A stretch of DNA of 64,000 bases from Blastococcus saxobsidens DD2 (GCF_000284015.1 NC_016943.1:4629541-4693540), one strand, 5' to 3'; positions 1 through 8,623 are shown, numbered from the stretch's first letter. Numbers and translations: made by a program. The notes: generated by a model from the sequence alone, not told the origin.

Positions 1-34
1 CCGGGTGAGCCCGGGCGGACAAGGGAGGTCTCCC

Positions 35-1267
35 ATGGCGAACGCCTGGTTCGAGTCCGTCGCCGAGGCCCAGCGCCGGGCCAGGAAGCGGCTACCCAAG
101 GGCGTCTACGGGGCGCTGGTCGCGGGGTCCGAGCGGGGCCTGACCCTGGAGGACAACCTGGCGGCGTTCGCCGAGCTCGGCTTCTCGCCGCACACCGCAG
201 GCCTGGCCAACGAGCGGAACATGGGCGTGACCGTCATGGGCCAGCCGATGTCCATGCCGATCCTGATCAGCCCGACCGGCGTGCAGGCGGTGCACCCCGA
301 CGGTGAGGTCGCCGTCGCCCGAGCGGCCGCCGCCCGCGGGGTGGCCATGGGGCTCTCGTCGTTCGCCAGCAAGCCCATCGAGGAGGTCGTCGCGGCCAAC
401 CCGCAGACGTTCTTCCAGATGTACTGGGTCGGCACCCGCGAGGAGATGCTCGGCCGCATGGAGCGGGCCAAGCGGGCCGGCGCCGTCGGCCTGATCGCCA
501 CGCTCGACTGGTCGTTCGCCTACGGCCGCGACTGGGGCAGCCCGTTCATCCCGGAGAAGATCGACTTCGAGGCCGCCCGGAAGTACGCGCCGCAGGTGCT
601 GGTCAAGCCCCGCTGGCTGCTGGACTTCGCGAGGACCGGCACGATCCCCGACCTGACCGTGCCCAACATGGTGCCCACGCCGGGCGACCCGGCGCCCACG
701 TTCTTCGGCGCCTACGGCATGTGGATGCAGTCGCCCATGCCCACCTGGGAGGACGTCGCCTGGCTGCGCGAGCAGTGGGACGGGCCGTTCCTGCTCAAGG
801 GCGTCATGCGAGTCGACGACGCCAAGCGCGCCGTCGACGCCGGCGTCACCGCGATCTCGGTGTCCAACCACGGCGGGAACAACCTCGACGGCACGCCCGC
901 CTCGGTCCGCGCCCTGCCGGCCGTCGCGGATGCGGTGGGCGACCAGATCGAGGTGCTCCTCGACGGCGGCATCCGCCGCGGTGGCGACGTCGCCAAGGCC
1001 CTCGCCCTGGGCGCGAAGGCCGTGCTGATCGGCCGGGCCTACCTGTGGGGCCTCGCGGCCAACGGCCAGGCCGGCGTGGAGAACGTGCTGGACCTGCTCC
1101 GCGACGGGCTGGGGTCGGCCATGGTGGGCCTGGGGCGCCCGGACGTGGCCGACCTGTCCCGCGACGACCTCGTCGTCCCCCCGGGCTTCGAGCGGGCCCT
1201 CGGCGACACCGCCGTGGAGAACGCGCTGCTGGCCACCTCCCCCGCCCGGCGGCGCCGCGAGGCCTGA
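35..1267 (+). CDS. mftD: Pre-mycofactocin synthase MftD (FMN-dependent alpha-hydroxyacid dehydrogenase family)
   Basis: MftD is a flavoenzyme that oxidatively deaminates the mycofactocin precursor to give the alpha-keto amide redox centre. The 410-residue product is a full-length FMN-dependent alpha-hydroxyacid dehydrogenase barrel. The catalytic histidine lies in SNHGG (residues 277-281, His279), and the phosphate-binding end reads DGGIRRGGD followed by GRAYLWGLAANGQAGV. That last stretch, with the N-terminal MANAWFESVAEAQRRARKRLPK, is typical of MftD rather than lactate or glycolate oxidases. The ATG at 35 is chosen because GGGAGG lies just upstream and family homology begins there; an in-frame start at 5 is possible. 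Upstream mft genes would lie outside the window. It is followed convergently by an FAD monooxygenase, with an NDMA-dependent alcohol dehydrogenase, the classic mycofactocin partner, nearby. Confidence 0.86.
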   Translation: MANAWFESVAEAQRRARKRLPKGVYGALVAGSERGLTLEDNLAAFAELGFSPHTAGLANERNMGVTVMGQPMSMPILISPTGVQAVHPDGEVAVARAAAARGVAMGLSSFASKPIEEVVAANPQTFFQMYWVGTREEMLGRMERAKRAGAVGLIATLDWSFAYGRDWGSPFIPEKIDFEAARKYAPQVLVKPRWLLDFARTGTIPDLTVPNMVPTPGDPAPTFFGAYGMWMQSPMPTWEDVAWLREQWDGPFLLKGVMRVDDAKRAVDAGVTAISVSNHGGNNLDGTPASVRALPAVADAVGDQIEVLLDGGIRRGGDVAKALALGAKAVLIGRAYLWGLAANGQAGVENVLDLLRDGLGSAMVGLGRPDVADLSRDDLVVPPGFERALGDTAVENALLATSPARRRREA

Positions 1268-1292
1268 CGCAGCGCGGCATCGGCCGGCCGCG

Positions 1293-2735
1293 CTAGCTCC
1301 GGGCGGCCGCCACGATGCGGTCGGGGCGGATCCGCACCGAGGTGGCAGCTCCCAGCCAGCGGCGCAGCGTGCCGCTCGGGTCCTCCACGCGGACCGACGT
1401 CCCGTCCGCGCGGCGCACCTCCAGGTCCGCGGACAGCTGGGCCTCGCCGTCCCCCAGGACGTCGTCCAGCCGGCACCGCCGGCCGTCGACGAGCACGTCC
1501 GGCTGCGGCACCAGCGTGCCGGCCAGCCGCCGCCCGGCCCGGCCACGTCGGTCCACCAGCGGCCCACGGCGCAGCGGTGGCGTGCGGCTGTCGGTGGCCA
1601 GCCGGGCCACCGCCGGGATCCGCCGGACGGCGGCCAGCACCGCGCGGCGGGCGACGGCGCCGCTCCGCCCGCCGCCGGTCATGAGCACGCCGAGCAGCAA
1701 CGCCACCCGGATCAGCGCGCGGGCGTGCGGCTCCCGCTCGGCCTGGTAGGTGTCCAGCAGGTCGTCGCCCGCCTCCCCGCGGAGGACGGCGGTCAGCTTC
1801 CAGGCCAGCTGGTGCACGTCACGCAGCCCCAGGCCCAGCCCCTGACCGACGAACGGCGGGGTGAGGTGGGCCGCATCCCCGGCGAGCAGCACCCGCCCGT
1901 CCCGCCACCGGTCGGCCACCTGCGCCCGGAACGTGTACTCGACGGCGCGGTCGACCTCCACGCGGTCCGCCGGGACGACCGGCGCCAGCAGCGCCGCCAG
2001 CCGGGCCGGCTCGGCCAGCTCCGCGGCGGTCTCCCCCGGCGCCAGCCGGAACTCCCAGCGGTACCGGTCGCCGGTCACCGGCATGAACGTCGCCGCCCGG
2101 CGGGGGTCGCAGACCTGGTGCACCCCCGGCCAGATCGGCAGCGGCTCGGCCGACCGCGCGTCGACGACCAGCCAGCGGTCGGCCGGACCGAGGTCCCGCA
2201 TCCGGGCCCCCATGAGGCCGCGCACGCTGCTGTTGGCGCCGTCGCAGCCCAGCACGGCCGCCGCGCGGACGGACCGGTCCGCTCCGGTCGCCCGGTCGGT
2301 CGCCCGCACGGTGACCCCGCCCCCGTCCTGCGCGAGCCCGGTCACCTCCACACCGCGGTGCAGGTCGATCACCGGCGCGGCCGACACCGCACCGGCGAGC
2401 ACGGCCTCCAGGTCGGGCTGGTGAACGAGCGATCCCTGCGGCCACCCGTTGCTGCCGGCGCCGGGAGCGCGCCGGAACTCCGCCAGCACGCGGTGGGCGC
2501 CGTCCAGCGCCCGCAGCCCGGCCATCGGCCGGCAGGCCGCGGCCACCTCGTCGGCCACCCCGGCGGCCTGCAGCACCCGGAACACCTCGTCGTCCAGGTG
2601 CACCGCCCGGGGCAGCGGGTAGGGCGCCGCCTGCCGCTCGAGGACGACGACCCGCAACCCCCGCCCAGCCAGCAGCAGGGCGGCGGTCAGCCCCACCGGG
2701 CCCGCACCCACCACGACCACCGGGGCGCCGGACAC
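1293..2735 (-). CDS. FAD-dependent aromatic-ring-type monooxygenase (PheA/TfdB family)
   Basis: This is a class A flavin monooxygenase of about 480 residues, probably hydroxylating an aromatic or polyketide-like substrate with NAD(P)H and oxygen. The N-terminal Rossmann motif GAGPVGLTAA follows the start closely. DGANSSVRG is the middle DG motif, and GDAAHLTPPFVGQGLGLGLRD is the second FAD-binding motif. A C-terminal thioredoxin-like tail is short. The frame stays open far upstream (to 3971) because of GC bias. The GTG at 2735 is preferred because GGGGAAG lies eight bases before it and homology starts there; an ATG at 2792 would add 19 residues. It is convergent with mftD and divergent from the alcohol dehydrogenase at 2883. 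The substrate cannot be read from the sequence. Confidence 0.8.
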   Translation of the reverse strand: MSGAPVVVVGAGPVGLTAALLLAGRGLRVVVLERQAAPYPLPRAVHLDDEVFRVLQAAGVADEVAAACRPMAGLRALDGAHRVLAEFRRAPGAGSNGWPQGSLVHQPDLEAVLAGAVSAAPVIDLHRGVEVTGLAQDGGGVTVRATDRATGADRSVRAAAVLGCDGANSSVRGLMGARMRDLGPADRWLVVDARSAEPLPIWPGVHQVCDPRRAATFMPVTGDRYRWEFRLAPGETAAELAEPARLAALLAPVVPADRVEVDRAVEYTFRAQVADRWRDGRVLLAGDAAHLTPPFVGQGLGLGLRDVHQLAWKLTAVLRGEAGDDLLDTYQAEREPHARALIRVALLLGVLMTGGGRSGAVARRAVLAAVRRIPAVARLATDSRTPPLRRGPLVDRRGRAGRRLAGTLVPQPDVLVDGRRCRLDDVLGDGEAQLSADLEVRRADGTSVRVEDPSGTLRRWLGAATSVRIRPDRIVAAARS

Positions 2736-2778
2736 CTCGCCATCTTCCCCGAGGCCCGCCGCGCGTTGCAGCGCGACG

Positions 2779-2796
2779 GAACAACGTTGCATGTTC
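2779..2796. promoter_or_regulatory. Inverted repeat in a divergent promoter region
   Basis: GAACA (2779-2783) and TGTTC (2792-2796) are perfect five-base arms with an eight-base spacer that itself holds CAACGTTG. The element sits between the divergent monooxygenase and NDMA-dependent alcohol dehydrogenase genes. It could be an operator for a TetR- or GntR-type regulator. No regulator gene is adjacent in the window, so this is inference only. Confidence 0.3.
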
Positions 2797-2882
2797 TTTG
2801 CCCGATGTGACGTGGGGCATAGCGTACGACCCGGACGTGCGCGTTCGCGCATGCGTGAACAGCCCTCGACAAGGAGTTTCCT

Positions 2883-4010
2883 GTGCCCGTGAACACCCGC
2901 GGCGCGATCCTGCGCTCCGCCCCCGGCCAGTGGGAAGTCACCGATCTGGTCGCCGACGACCCTCGGACCGGTGAACTCCAGGTCAAGCTGGCCGCATCCG
3001 GGATGTGCCACTCGGACGACCACATCGCCACCGGTGACATGCCGGTCGGCCACTACCCGTTCCTGGGCGGCCACGAGGGCGCGGGCGTGGTCACCGCCGT
3101 CGGCCCCGGCACCAAGGACTTCAAAGAGGGCGACCACGTGGTCTTCTCCTTCCTCCCCGGCTGCGGCCGCTGCCGGTACTGCGCGAACGGCCAGCAGTAC
3201 ATCTGCGACTCCGGCGCCAACCTCCTGGTCGGCTCGCGCTGGGACGACGCCGAGAGCTTCCGCTTCCAGACCTCCGACGGCACCCCGGTCGGCCAGATGT
3301 GCGGGCTGGGCACGTTCGCCGAGGTGACCACCGTCGACGTCCGCTCCACGGTCAAGATCCCCGACGACATCCCGCTCGACGTCGCCTGTCTCGTCGGCTG
3401 CGGCGTCGGCACCGGATGGGGCACGGCCGTGCAGGCCGGCGAGGTCAGGGCCGGCGACACGGTGATCGTCATGGGCATCGGCGGCATCGGGATCAACGCG
3501 GTCCAGGGTGCGGCGCACGCCGGGGCCAGCCACGTCATCGCCGTCGACCCCATCGACTTCAAGCGCGAGAAGGCGATGGAGCTGGGCGCCACCCACTCGT
3601 TCGCGAGCATCGACGAAGCCGCCGAGTTCGGCCGCAGCGTCACCAACGGGCAGGGCGCGGACAAGGTGCTGATCACCGTCGGCGTGCTGAAGGGCGAGCA
3701 CGTCGCCCAGGGGGTCGAGGCGCTCGGCAAGGGCGGCCGGGTCGTCATCACCGGTCTCGGCGACCTCACCGACGTCGGCATCCCGATCAACCCCAGCATG
3801 CTCGCGCTCTTCACCAAGGAGATCCGCGGCGCCCTGTTCGGGGACCAGAATCCCAGCGCGGACATGCTGAAGATGCTGCGGCTCTACCAGGAGGGGAACC
3901 TCAAGCTCGACGAGCTGATCACCAAGCGGTACAAGCTCGACGACATCAACCAGGGCTACGAGGACCTGCACGCGGGCAAGAACATCCGCGGTGTGATCAT
4001 CTACGACTGA
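2883..4010 (+). CDS. NDMA-dependent alcohol dehydrogenase (zinc-containing MDR family)
   Basis: This is a 375-residue cytoplasmic medium-chain alcohol dehydrogenase of the type that needs an artificial acceptor (NDMA) in vitro, because its tightly bound NAD(H) is recycled by mycofactocin in vivo. Catalytic zinc ligands are visible as Cys42 (GMCHSDD) and His64-Glu65 (GGHEGAG). The structural zinc lobe has Cys94, Cys97, Cys100 and Cys108. A Rossmann motif (VMGIGGIGINA) follows near residue 195. The GTG start at 2883 has AAGGAG at 2871-2876 with six-base spacing. Proximity to mftD supports the mycofactocin link. The gene ends in front of a very strong hairpin pair. The alcohol substrate is not evident. 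Confidence 0.9.
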   Translation: MPVNTRGAILRSAPGQWEVTDLVADDPRTGELQVKLAASGMCHSDDHIATGDMPVGHYPFLGGHEGAGVVTAVGPGTKDFKEGDHVVFSFLPGCGRCRYCANGQQYICDSGANLLVGSRWDDAESFRFQTSDGTPVGQMCGLGTFAEVTTVDVRSTVKIPDDIPLDVACLVGCGVGTGWGTAVQAGEVRAGDTVIVMGIGGIGINAVQGAAHAGASHVIAVDPIDFKREKAMELGATHSFASIDEAAEFGRSVTNGQGADKVLITVGVLKGEHVAQGVEALGKGGRVVITGLGDLTDVGIPINPSMLALFTKEIRGALFGDQNPSADMLKMLRLYQEGNLKLDELITKRYKLDDINQGYEDLHAGKNIRGVIIYD

Positions 4011-4018
4011 GCCGCCCG

Positions 4019-4051
4019 CCCCCGATGATCAGGTCACCTGATCATCGGGGG
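4019..4051 (+). terminator. Perfect 16-bp-arm hairpin after the alcohol dehydrogenase
   Basis: Positions 4019-4034 and 4036-4051 are perfect reverse complements around a single central C at 4035, nine bases after the stop of the alcohol dehydrogenase. There is no T tract, which is common for actinobacterial terminators. A second hairpin follows immediately, so the pair probably acts as a double terminator that insulates the MoxR operon. Confidence 0.8.
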
Positions 4052-4081
4052 TCCTGGCTCACGGTGGACGGTGAGCCAGGA
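4052..4081 (+). terminator. Second tandem hairpin
   Basis: TCCTGGCTCAC (4052-4062) pairs perfectly with GTGAGCCAGGA (4071-4081) across an eight-base loop. It directly abuts the hairpin at 4019-4051. It lies 45 bases before the MoxR start, so it could also affect that transcript's leader. Confidence 0.55.
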
Positions 4082-4125
4082 CCACCGGAAGTGATCCAGG
4101 ACGCGCGGACAGCGAGGACGACTAC

Positions 4126-5019
4126 GTGACCACCACCCGCTCGGCCGCCCACCTGGACGTCGGCGGGATGGTGCGGCTGGCCCGGGAACGCGTGGTCGCC
4201 CGCATCCGCGAGGCCGAGGTGGTCGCCGCCGCGCTCTCGGCTGGGCGCAACGTCGTCCTCGAGGGCCCGCCGGGCACGGGAAAGACGACCCTGCTGCGTT
4301 CGCTGGCCGACGGTGCCGGCGTCCCGCTGGTGTTGGTGGAGGGCAACGCCGAGCTGACGCCCACCCGGCTGGTCGGCCACCATGACGCCTCCCGGGTGCT
4401 CACCGAGGACTACCGACCCGAGAACTTCGTACCCGGACCGCTGACCCGTGCCATGGCCGAGGGCGCGCTGCTGTACGTCGAGGAGTTCAACCGGGTCCCC
4501 GAGGAGACGATGAACGTCCTGCTCGGCGTGCTGTCCGAGCGCGAGATGCACGTCCCCCGGTTCGGCCGGGTGACCGCCCGACCGACCTTCCGGTTGGTCG
4601 CGGCAATGAACCCGTTCGACGCGGTCGGCACCGCTCGGGTGACGCCCGCGCTCTACGACAGGTCGTGCCGGGTGGCCATGGGTTACCAGGACGAGAACGC
4701 CGAGCTCGCCGTCGTCACCTCGGTCACCGACGGGCCGCCCGAGCTCGTCGCGAGAGCTGTGCGCGCCGTCCGGATCACCCGCGACCACCCGGAGCTGCGC
4801 ATCGGCGCCTCCGTGCGCGGCGCGATCGACACCGTGCTGATCGCCGTCGAGCTGGCGGCGGTCCGGGACGCGGGCTCCGTCGAGGAGGACACCGGCCTGG
4901 ACGCGGCGCTGGCCGCCATGACCGGCAAGGTCACGCTCGGCGACGGCGCGTCCCGGGCGGTCGAGGGCGTCATCACCGACATCTGGCGGCAGGCGGGTGA
5001 GGAGCTGGGAAAAGCCTGA
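4126..5019 (+). CDS. MoxR-family AAA+ ATPase
   Basis: This is a cytoplasmic AAA+ ATPase of 297 residues, of the MoxR/CbbQ type that acts as a chaperone for metalloenzyme or protein-complex activation. Walker A is GPPGTGKT (residues 47-54). Walker B is LLYVEE (115-120), followed by FNRVPEE, a typical MoxR sensor region. A C-terminal lid with RIGASVRGAIDTVL is present. It starts with GTG at 4126. A VWA-domain gene follows 74 bases downstream, the usual MoxR-VWA pairing. Its client is unknown. The upstream mycofactocin-linked dehydrogenase is separated by two terminators, so a functional link is only a guess. It is distinct from the second MoxR ATPase at 9805-10692. Confidence 0.85.
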   Translation: MTTTRSAAHLDVGGMVRLARERVVARIREAEVVAAALSAGRNVVLEGPPGTGKTTLLRSLADGAGVPLVLVEGNAELTPTRLVGHHDASRVLTEDYRPENFVPGPLTRAMAEGALLYVEEFNRVPEETMNVLLGVLSEREMHVPRFGRVTARPTFRLVAAMNPFDAVGTARVTPALYDRSCRVAMGYQDENAELAVVTSVTDGPPELVARAVRAVRITRDHPELRIGASVRGAIDTVLIAVELAAVRDAGSVEEDTGLDAALAAMTGKVTLGDGASRAVEGVITDIWRQAGEELGKA

Positions 5020-5093
5020 CGCCCGAGGCCACCGATCCGGGGCCCGGGCCGCCGGGGCCCGGGACCGAGCCGCCGGGTGGGTCGCGGCCGAAG

Positions 5094-6032
5094 GTGGTCA
5101 GCGATCCCGCCGCGGTCGAGCAGCTGCTGCGCAGCCAGGTCGCTCACCGCGCCAGCCGCGACCAGCTCTCCCGCAGCAACCCCGACTTCGACGCCATCTC
5201 GCCGCAGGCGGGGCAGCTGGATGCCGCGGCGGTGGCCGAGCTGGCCGCCCGCGACCCGGATGCAGCGGCGCGCGTCCTGGCGGCAGCCGCTCGCGCCTTC
5301 GACCCGGCACTGCGTTCCGCGGCGCGCGCCCTGGCGGCGCGGCTGCCCGTCGGGCGCCCGAGGAGCGGCACCGCGGACCGACCGGGCACCAGCCGACTGG
5401 TGACCCGCCGGGAGCCCACCGGGTCCGATGTCGACCTGGACGCATCGCTCGCCGCGCGCGGCGCCGAGCCGCACTGGCGGGCCGAGCACCTGCACACCCG
5501 CGGCTGGCGGTCCACCGGGCGGGCCGTCGTTCTGCTGGTCGACGCCTCCGGCTCGGTCGCCGGCGACCAGCTGGCCACGGCGATCCTGACCGCCTCGGCG
5601 CTGGCGCAGGCGATGCGACCCGGTGACGAGCTGGGCGTGGTCGCGTTCTGGTCCAGCGCCGTCGTGCTGCGTCCGCTGTCGGCCGCCCCCCGGGTGGATC
5701 TCGTCGTGGACCGTCTCAGCGACCTGCGTGGCGGGGGCACGACCGACCTGGAGCTGGCACTGCGGACCGCCGCGGTCCAACTGGCCCGCTCCCGCGCCGC
5801 CGACCGGCAGGTGCTCCTGCTCTCCGACGGCCTCCCCACCGAGAGCCCCGACCCGGTCGACGCCGCGCGGGCGCTGGCCCGCGTCCCCGCCCGGCTGCAG
5901 GTCATGGCCCTCTCGGCCGAGGAGGAGGCGAGTGCGTCCTGCGCTGCCCTGGCCGCGGCCGGAGGGGGAGGGGTCGCCCTGCTGGACCGCCCCTCCCGGG
6001 CGCCCGCGGCCGTGCGCGAGCTACTGGGCTGA
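5094..6032 (+). CDS. VWA-domain protein, partner of MoxR ATPase
   Basis: This protein has an N-terminal Ala/Arg-rich helical region followed by a von Willebrand factor A domain. The MIDAS motif DASGS (residues 150-154) and a later GGGTTDLELAL (the MIDAS threonine) are intact, so it should bind a divalent metal and serve as the adaptor of the upstream MoxR ATPase. It lacks membrane segments. The start is uncertain. The only conventional codon is GTG at 5094, without a clear Shine-Dalgarno sequence. The frame stays open upstream to a CTG at 5016, which overlaps the MoxR stop and follows GGGAAAAG, so a translationally coupled longer form is possible. Confidence 0.8.
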   Translation: MVSDPAAVEQLLRSQVAHRASRDQLSRSNPDFDAISPQAGQLDAAAVAELAARDPDAAARVLAAAARAFDPALRSAARALAARLPVGRPRSGTADRPGTSRLVTRREPTGSDVDLDASLAARGAEPHWRAEHLHTRGWRSTGRAVVLLVDASGSVAGDQLATAILTASALAQAMRPGDELGVVAFWSSAVVLRPLSAAPRVDLVVDRLSDLRGGGTTDLELALRTAAVQLARSRAADRQVLLLSDGLPTESPDPVDAARALARVPARLQVMALSAEEEASASCAALAAAGGGGVALLDRPSRAPAAVRELLG

Positions 6033-6041
6033 CGGGTGACG

Positions 6042-6060
6042 CCGCGGAGCAAAGCCGCGG
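6042..6060. terminator. Small hairpin between convergent genes
   Basis: CCGCGG (6042-6047) and CCGCGG (6055-6060) form a six-base stem with a seven-base loop, ten bases after the VWA gene and before the convergent lipoprotein gene. It is a plausible weak bidirectional terminator with nothing else to support it. Confidence 0.35.
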
Positions 6061-6145
6061 TCACCACTCCGCGGTGCGCGCCCGCAGGCGTCTGCCCTGC
6101 CGCAGATCCCGGCCGGCCGCGCGCCACGTTCCGGACGGACGGCGA

Positions 6146-6811
6146 TCAGGCGCCGCCCATCATCTCCATGAGGTCGATCACGTCGGAGGGGGCGGAGATG
6201 TCCTCTTCCTCGCCGAACCGGCTGAAGGTGACGGTGCCGGAGGAGTCGCCGTCGTTGGTGATCCGGACCGGGTAGGACGGCTCGTCGTTCGCGACGGACA
6301 GCGTGCTGCCGTCCTCCTGCTCGACGACGACGACCTCCTGGCCGTCGATCTCGTCCTCGGTGACCTCCTCCTGGACCTCGCTCTCCGGGTTGCGGAACTG
6401 CTCCACGAAACCGTCGAGCGAGAAGTCGTCGAACTCGGCCATGGCCTGCCCCGGGACGACCACCCACTTGTCCTCGAACGCGGCTGCCATCTCCTCCGGC
6501 ATGCCGAAGGAGGCCCAGAAGTCCGGCGGGGCCTGCAGGTACACCGAACCGTCGACGCTCAGCAGCTGGAGCTCGACGCCGTCGGTGGTGATGGAGCCGG
6601 TGACGTCGTCGCCCTGCACGTGCAGGTCGACCTCCCCCTCCTCGCCGTCCGACGTCAGGGCGCCGGAGACGTGGAAGGAGCCCGCCTCCTCGAGGGCGTC
6701 CGCCGCCGCGTCGGCGACCTCGGGGCCGGTCCTGCCGTCGAGCGGACCGCTGCCGCAGGCGGTGAGCAGGAGCGCCGCGGCCGCGGCCACGGAGAGCTGG
6801 GGGATGCGCAT
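6146..6811 (-). CDS. Secreted lipoprotein, LppX/LprAFG-like
   Basis: This 221-residue protein has a short signal peptide with the lipobox LTAC, so Cys19 would be lipidated and the protein anchored to the outer face of the membrane. The mature part alternates hydrophobic and acidic residues. Segments such as FHVSGALTSDG, DGSVYLQAP and SYPVRITNDGD resemble the half-barrel LppX/LprG fold of actinobacterial lipoproteins that carry lipids or act in envelope assembly. It is strongly acidic overall. The first possible partners on the same strand (MOSC, XdhC) are over 100 bases upstream, so it is probably transcribed alone or as the tail of that operon. The exact ligand is unknown. Confidence 0.72.
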   Translation of the reverse strand: MRIPQLSVAAAAALLLTACGSGPLDGRTGPEVADAAADALEEAGSFHVSGALTSDGEEGEVDLHVQGDDVTGSITTDGVELQLLSVDGSVYLQAPPDFWASFGMPEEMAAAFEDKWVVVPGQAMAEFDDFSLDGFVEQFRNPESEVQEEVTEDEIDGQEVVVVEQEDGSTLSVANDEPSYPVRITNDGDSSGTVTFSRFGEEEDISAPSDVIDLMEMMGGA

Positions 6812-6923
6812 GGAGTTCCTCCCGGAGGACTGGTTCCCGGAACCCGTACGTCCGGCCGGGGAGATCCTGCGGGTGCGCCGGCCCGAACGACCGGCAGCCG
6901 GCCCGCCCGGCGTGTCGGCGCGG

Positions 6924-7457
6924 TCAGGCCCCGCGGCGTGTCGCGGGCCGGACGGGCTCGCCGGCGCGGGCGGCGTCCAGCGGCACGGCCGAGCGCAGGA
7001 CGGCGGCGCCCAGCCGGAGGACGCCGTCGGAGAGCGCGGCGCAGCGGACCCCGCCCCGCCCGCGCAGGCCCCGATGGGCGCCGGACGCGAGCACCGTGTC
7101 CATCCACGCGCAGGGATGGGCCGGCCGCCCGCCCCGCAGCAGGACCGGCCCGGCGCCGCAGTCCAGGACTAACTCCTGCCCGCGCAACGCCTCCACCTCG
7201 GCCCCGCGCAGCACCACGTTCCGCCGGGGGAGCAGCGGGTCGAACGGCGCGGCACCCAGCTCCCCCGCGAGCGACTCCAGCGACTCGACGGCCAGCACGG
7301 TCACCTGGGCGTCGCGGTGCGCCGGCCTCCCGGCGTAGCGGTCGCCCACGATGCCCACGCCCGCGCGGACCTCCAGCCGGATCCGCCGATCGGCCGCCCG
7401 GTCCGGCACGGTCGTCCCGGGCCGGCCGGCGTAGCGGTGCTCCGGGGAGGCCAGCAT
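6924..7457 (-). CDS. MOSC-domain protein
   Basis: This is a MOSC (molybdenum cofactor sulfurase C-terminal) domain protein, a fold that carries sulfur or molybdenum cofactor. Recognisable landmarks are GIVGDRYAGR, the RRNVVLRG strand-loop and the conserved cysteine in HPCAWMD. It is the last gene of the leftward CoxD-CoxE-XdhC operon, which suggests a part in cofactor sulfuration or delivery. The ATG at 7457 leaves the domain slightly short at the N terminus. The frame remains open upstream to a CTG at 7505 that overlaps the XdhC stop and would add SHSELPYRYDVEIVA, so the true start may be that coupled non-standard codon. Confidence 0.78.
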   Translation of the reverse strand: MLASPEHRYAGRPGTTVPDRAADRRIRLEVRAGVGIVGDRYAGRPAHRDAQVTVLAVESLESLAGELGAAPFDPLLPRRNVVLRGAEVEALRGQELVLDCGAGPVLLRGGRPAHPCAWMDTVLASGAHRGLRGRGGVRCAALSDGVLRLGAAVLRSAVPLDAARAGEPVRPATRRGA

Positions 7458-7501
7458 TGCGACGATCTCGACGTCGTACCGGTAGGGGAGCTCGGAGTGG
7501 C

Positions 7502-8623
7502 TCAGCGGTCGGCCGTCCGGTGGATGGGCCCGTCGATGGCGGCCAGCCGCCGGCCGCTACCGCCCCACCGGCCCTGGATGATCTCCGCGGCGATCGAGAC
7601 CGCGGTCTCCTCCGGTGTGCGTGCGCCCAGGTCCAGCCCGATCGGCGAGGACAGCCGGCCGAGCTCGTCGGCCGTGAGCCCCGCCTCGCGCAGCCGGTCC
7701 AGGCGTTCGTCGTGCGTCCGGCGGGAGCCCATCGCCCCCACGTAGGCGACCGGCGCGCGCAGCGCGACCTCCAGCAGCGGGACGTCGAACTTCGGGTCGT
7801 GGGTGAGCACGCACAGCACGGTGCGCTCGTCGATCCGCCCGCCGTCGAGCTCACCCTGCAGGTAGCGGTGCGGCCACTCGACCACCACCTCGTGCGCCTC
7901 CGGGAACCGCTTCGGGGTGGCGAACACCGGGCGGGCGTCGCAGACGGTCACCCGGTAGCCGAGGAACGCCCCCACCCGGGCAACTGCGGCGGCGAAGTCG
8001 ATCGCGCCGAACACCACCATGCGGGCCGCCGGCGCGAACGAGTTCACGAAGAGCGTCAGGTCGTCGCCGCGCCGCTCCCCGTCGTGGCCCACGTGCAGCA
8101 GGGCTGTGCGCCCGGCGGCGAGCATGCCGCGGGCGTCGTCGGCGACGGCGTCGTCCAGGCGCTGCGAGCCGAGCGTCCCCGCGGCGCGGTCGGGCCACAC
8201 CACCAGCCGGCGGCCCAGCCGGTCGTCGGGCCCGGCCACCACGGTGACGACGGCGACCGGCTCGTGCCGGCCCACCGACTCGGCGACCTCACCGAGCTCC
8301 GGGAACGACTCCCGGGAGACCGACTCCACGAACACGTCGAGGATCCCGCCGCAGGTCAGCCCGACGGCGAAGGCGTCGTCGTCGCTGACGCCGTAGCGCC
8401 GCAGCGTGGGCTCGCCCGTCTCGACGACGTCCTTGGCCTCCTCGTAGACCGCGCCCTCCACGCAGCCGCCCGAGACGCTGCCCACCGCGGTGCCGTCCGG
8501 CCCGACCAGCATCGAGGCACCGGCGGGGCGGGGCGCGGAGCGCCAGGTGCCCACCACCGTGCCCATGCCGACGGTCTCCCCCGCCTGCCACCAGCCCACC
8601 AGGTCGTCCAGTACGTCACGCAC
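7502..8623 (-). CDS. XdhC/CoxF-family molybdoenzyme maturation factor
   Basis: This 373-residue XdhC/CoxI-type protein inserts or sulfurates the molybdenum cofactor of xanthine- or CO-dehydrogenase-like enzymes. The N-terminal domain has the characteristic GSVSGGCVEGAVYEEA stretch and LTCGGILDVFVE. The C-terminal Rossmann-like domain has VVFGAIDFAAAVARVGAFLGYRV, where an acidic residue replaces the usual glycine-rich loop, and later VAYVGAMGSRRTHDERL. Its start overlaps the end of the CoxE-like gene by eight bases, indicating translational coupling. The order CoxD-CoxE-XdhC matches CO dehydrogenase accessory genes, but no coxMSL structural gene is in this window. Confidence 0.88.
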   Translation of the reverse strand: MRDVLDDLVGWWQAGETVGMGTVVGTWRSAPRPAGASMLVGPDGTAVGSVSGGCVEGAVYEEAKDVVETGEPTLRRYGVSDDDAFAVGLTCGGILDVFVESVSRESFPELGEVAESVGRHEPVAVVTVVAGPDDRLGRRLVVWPDRAAGTLGSQRLDDAVADDARGMLAAGRTALLHVGHDGERRGDDLTLFVNSFAPAARMVVFGAIDFAAAVARVGAFLGYRVTVCDARPVFATPKRFPEAHEVVVEWPHRYLQGELDGGRIDERTVLCVLTHDPKFDVPLLEVALRAPVAYVGAMGSRRTHDERLDRLREAGLTADELGRLSSPIGLDLGARTPEETAVSIAAEIIQGRWGGSGRRLAAIDGPIHRTADR

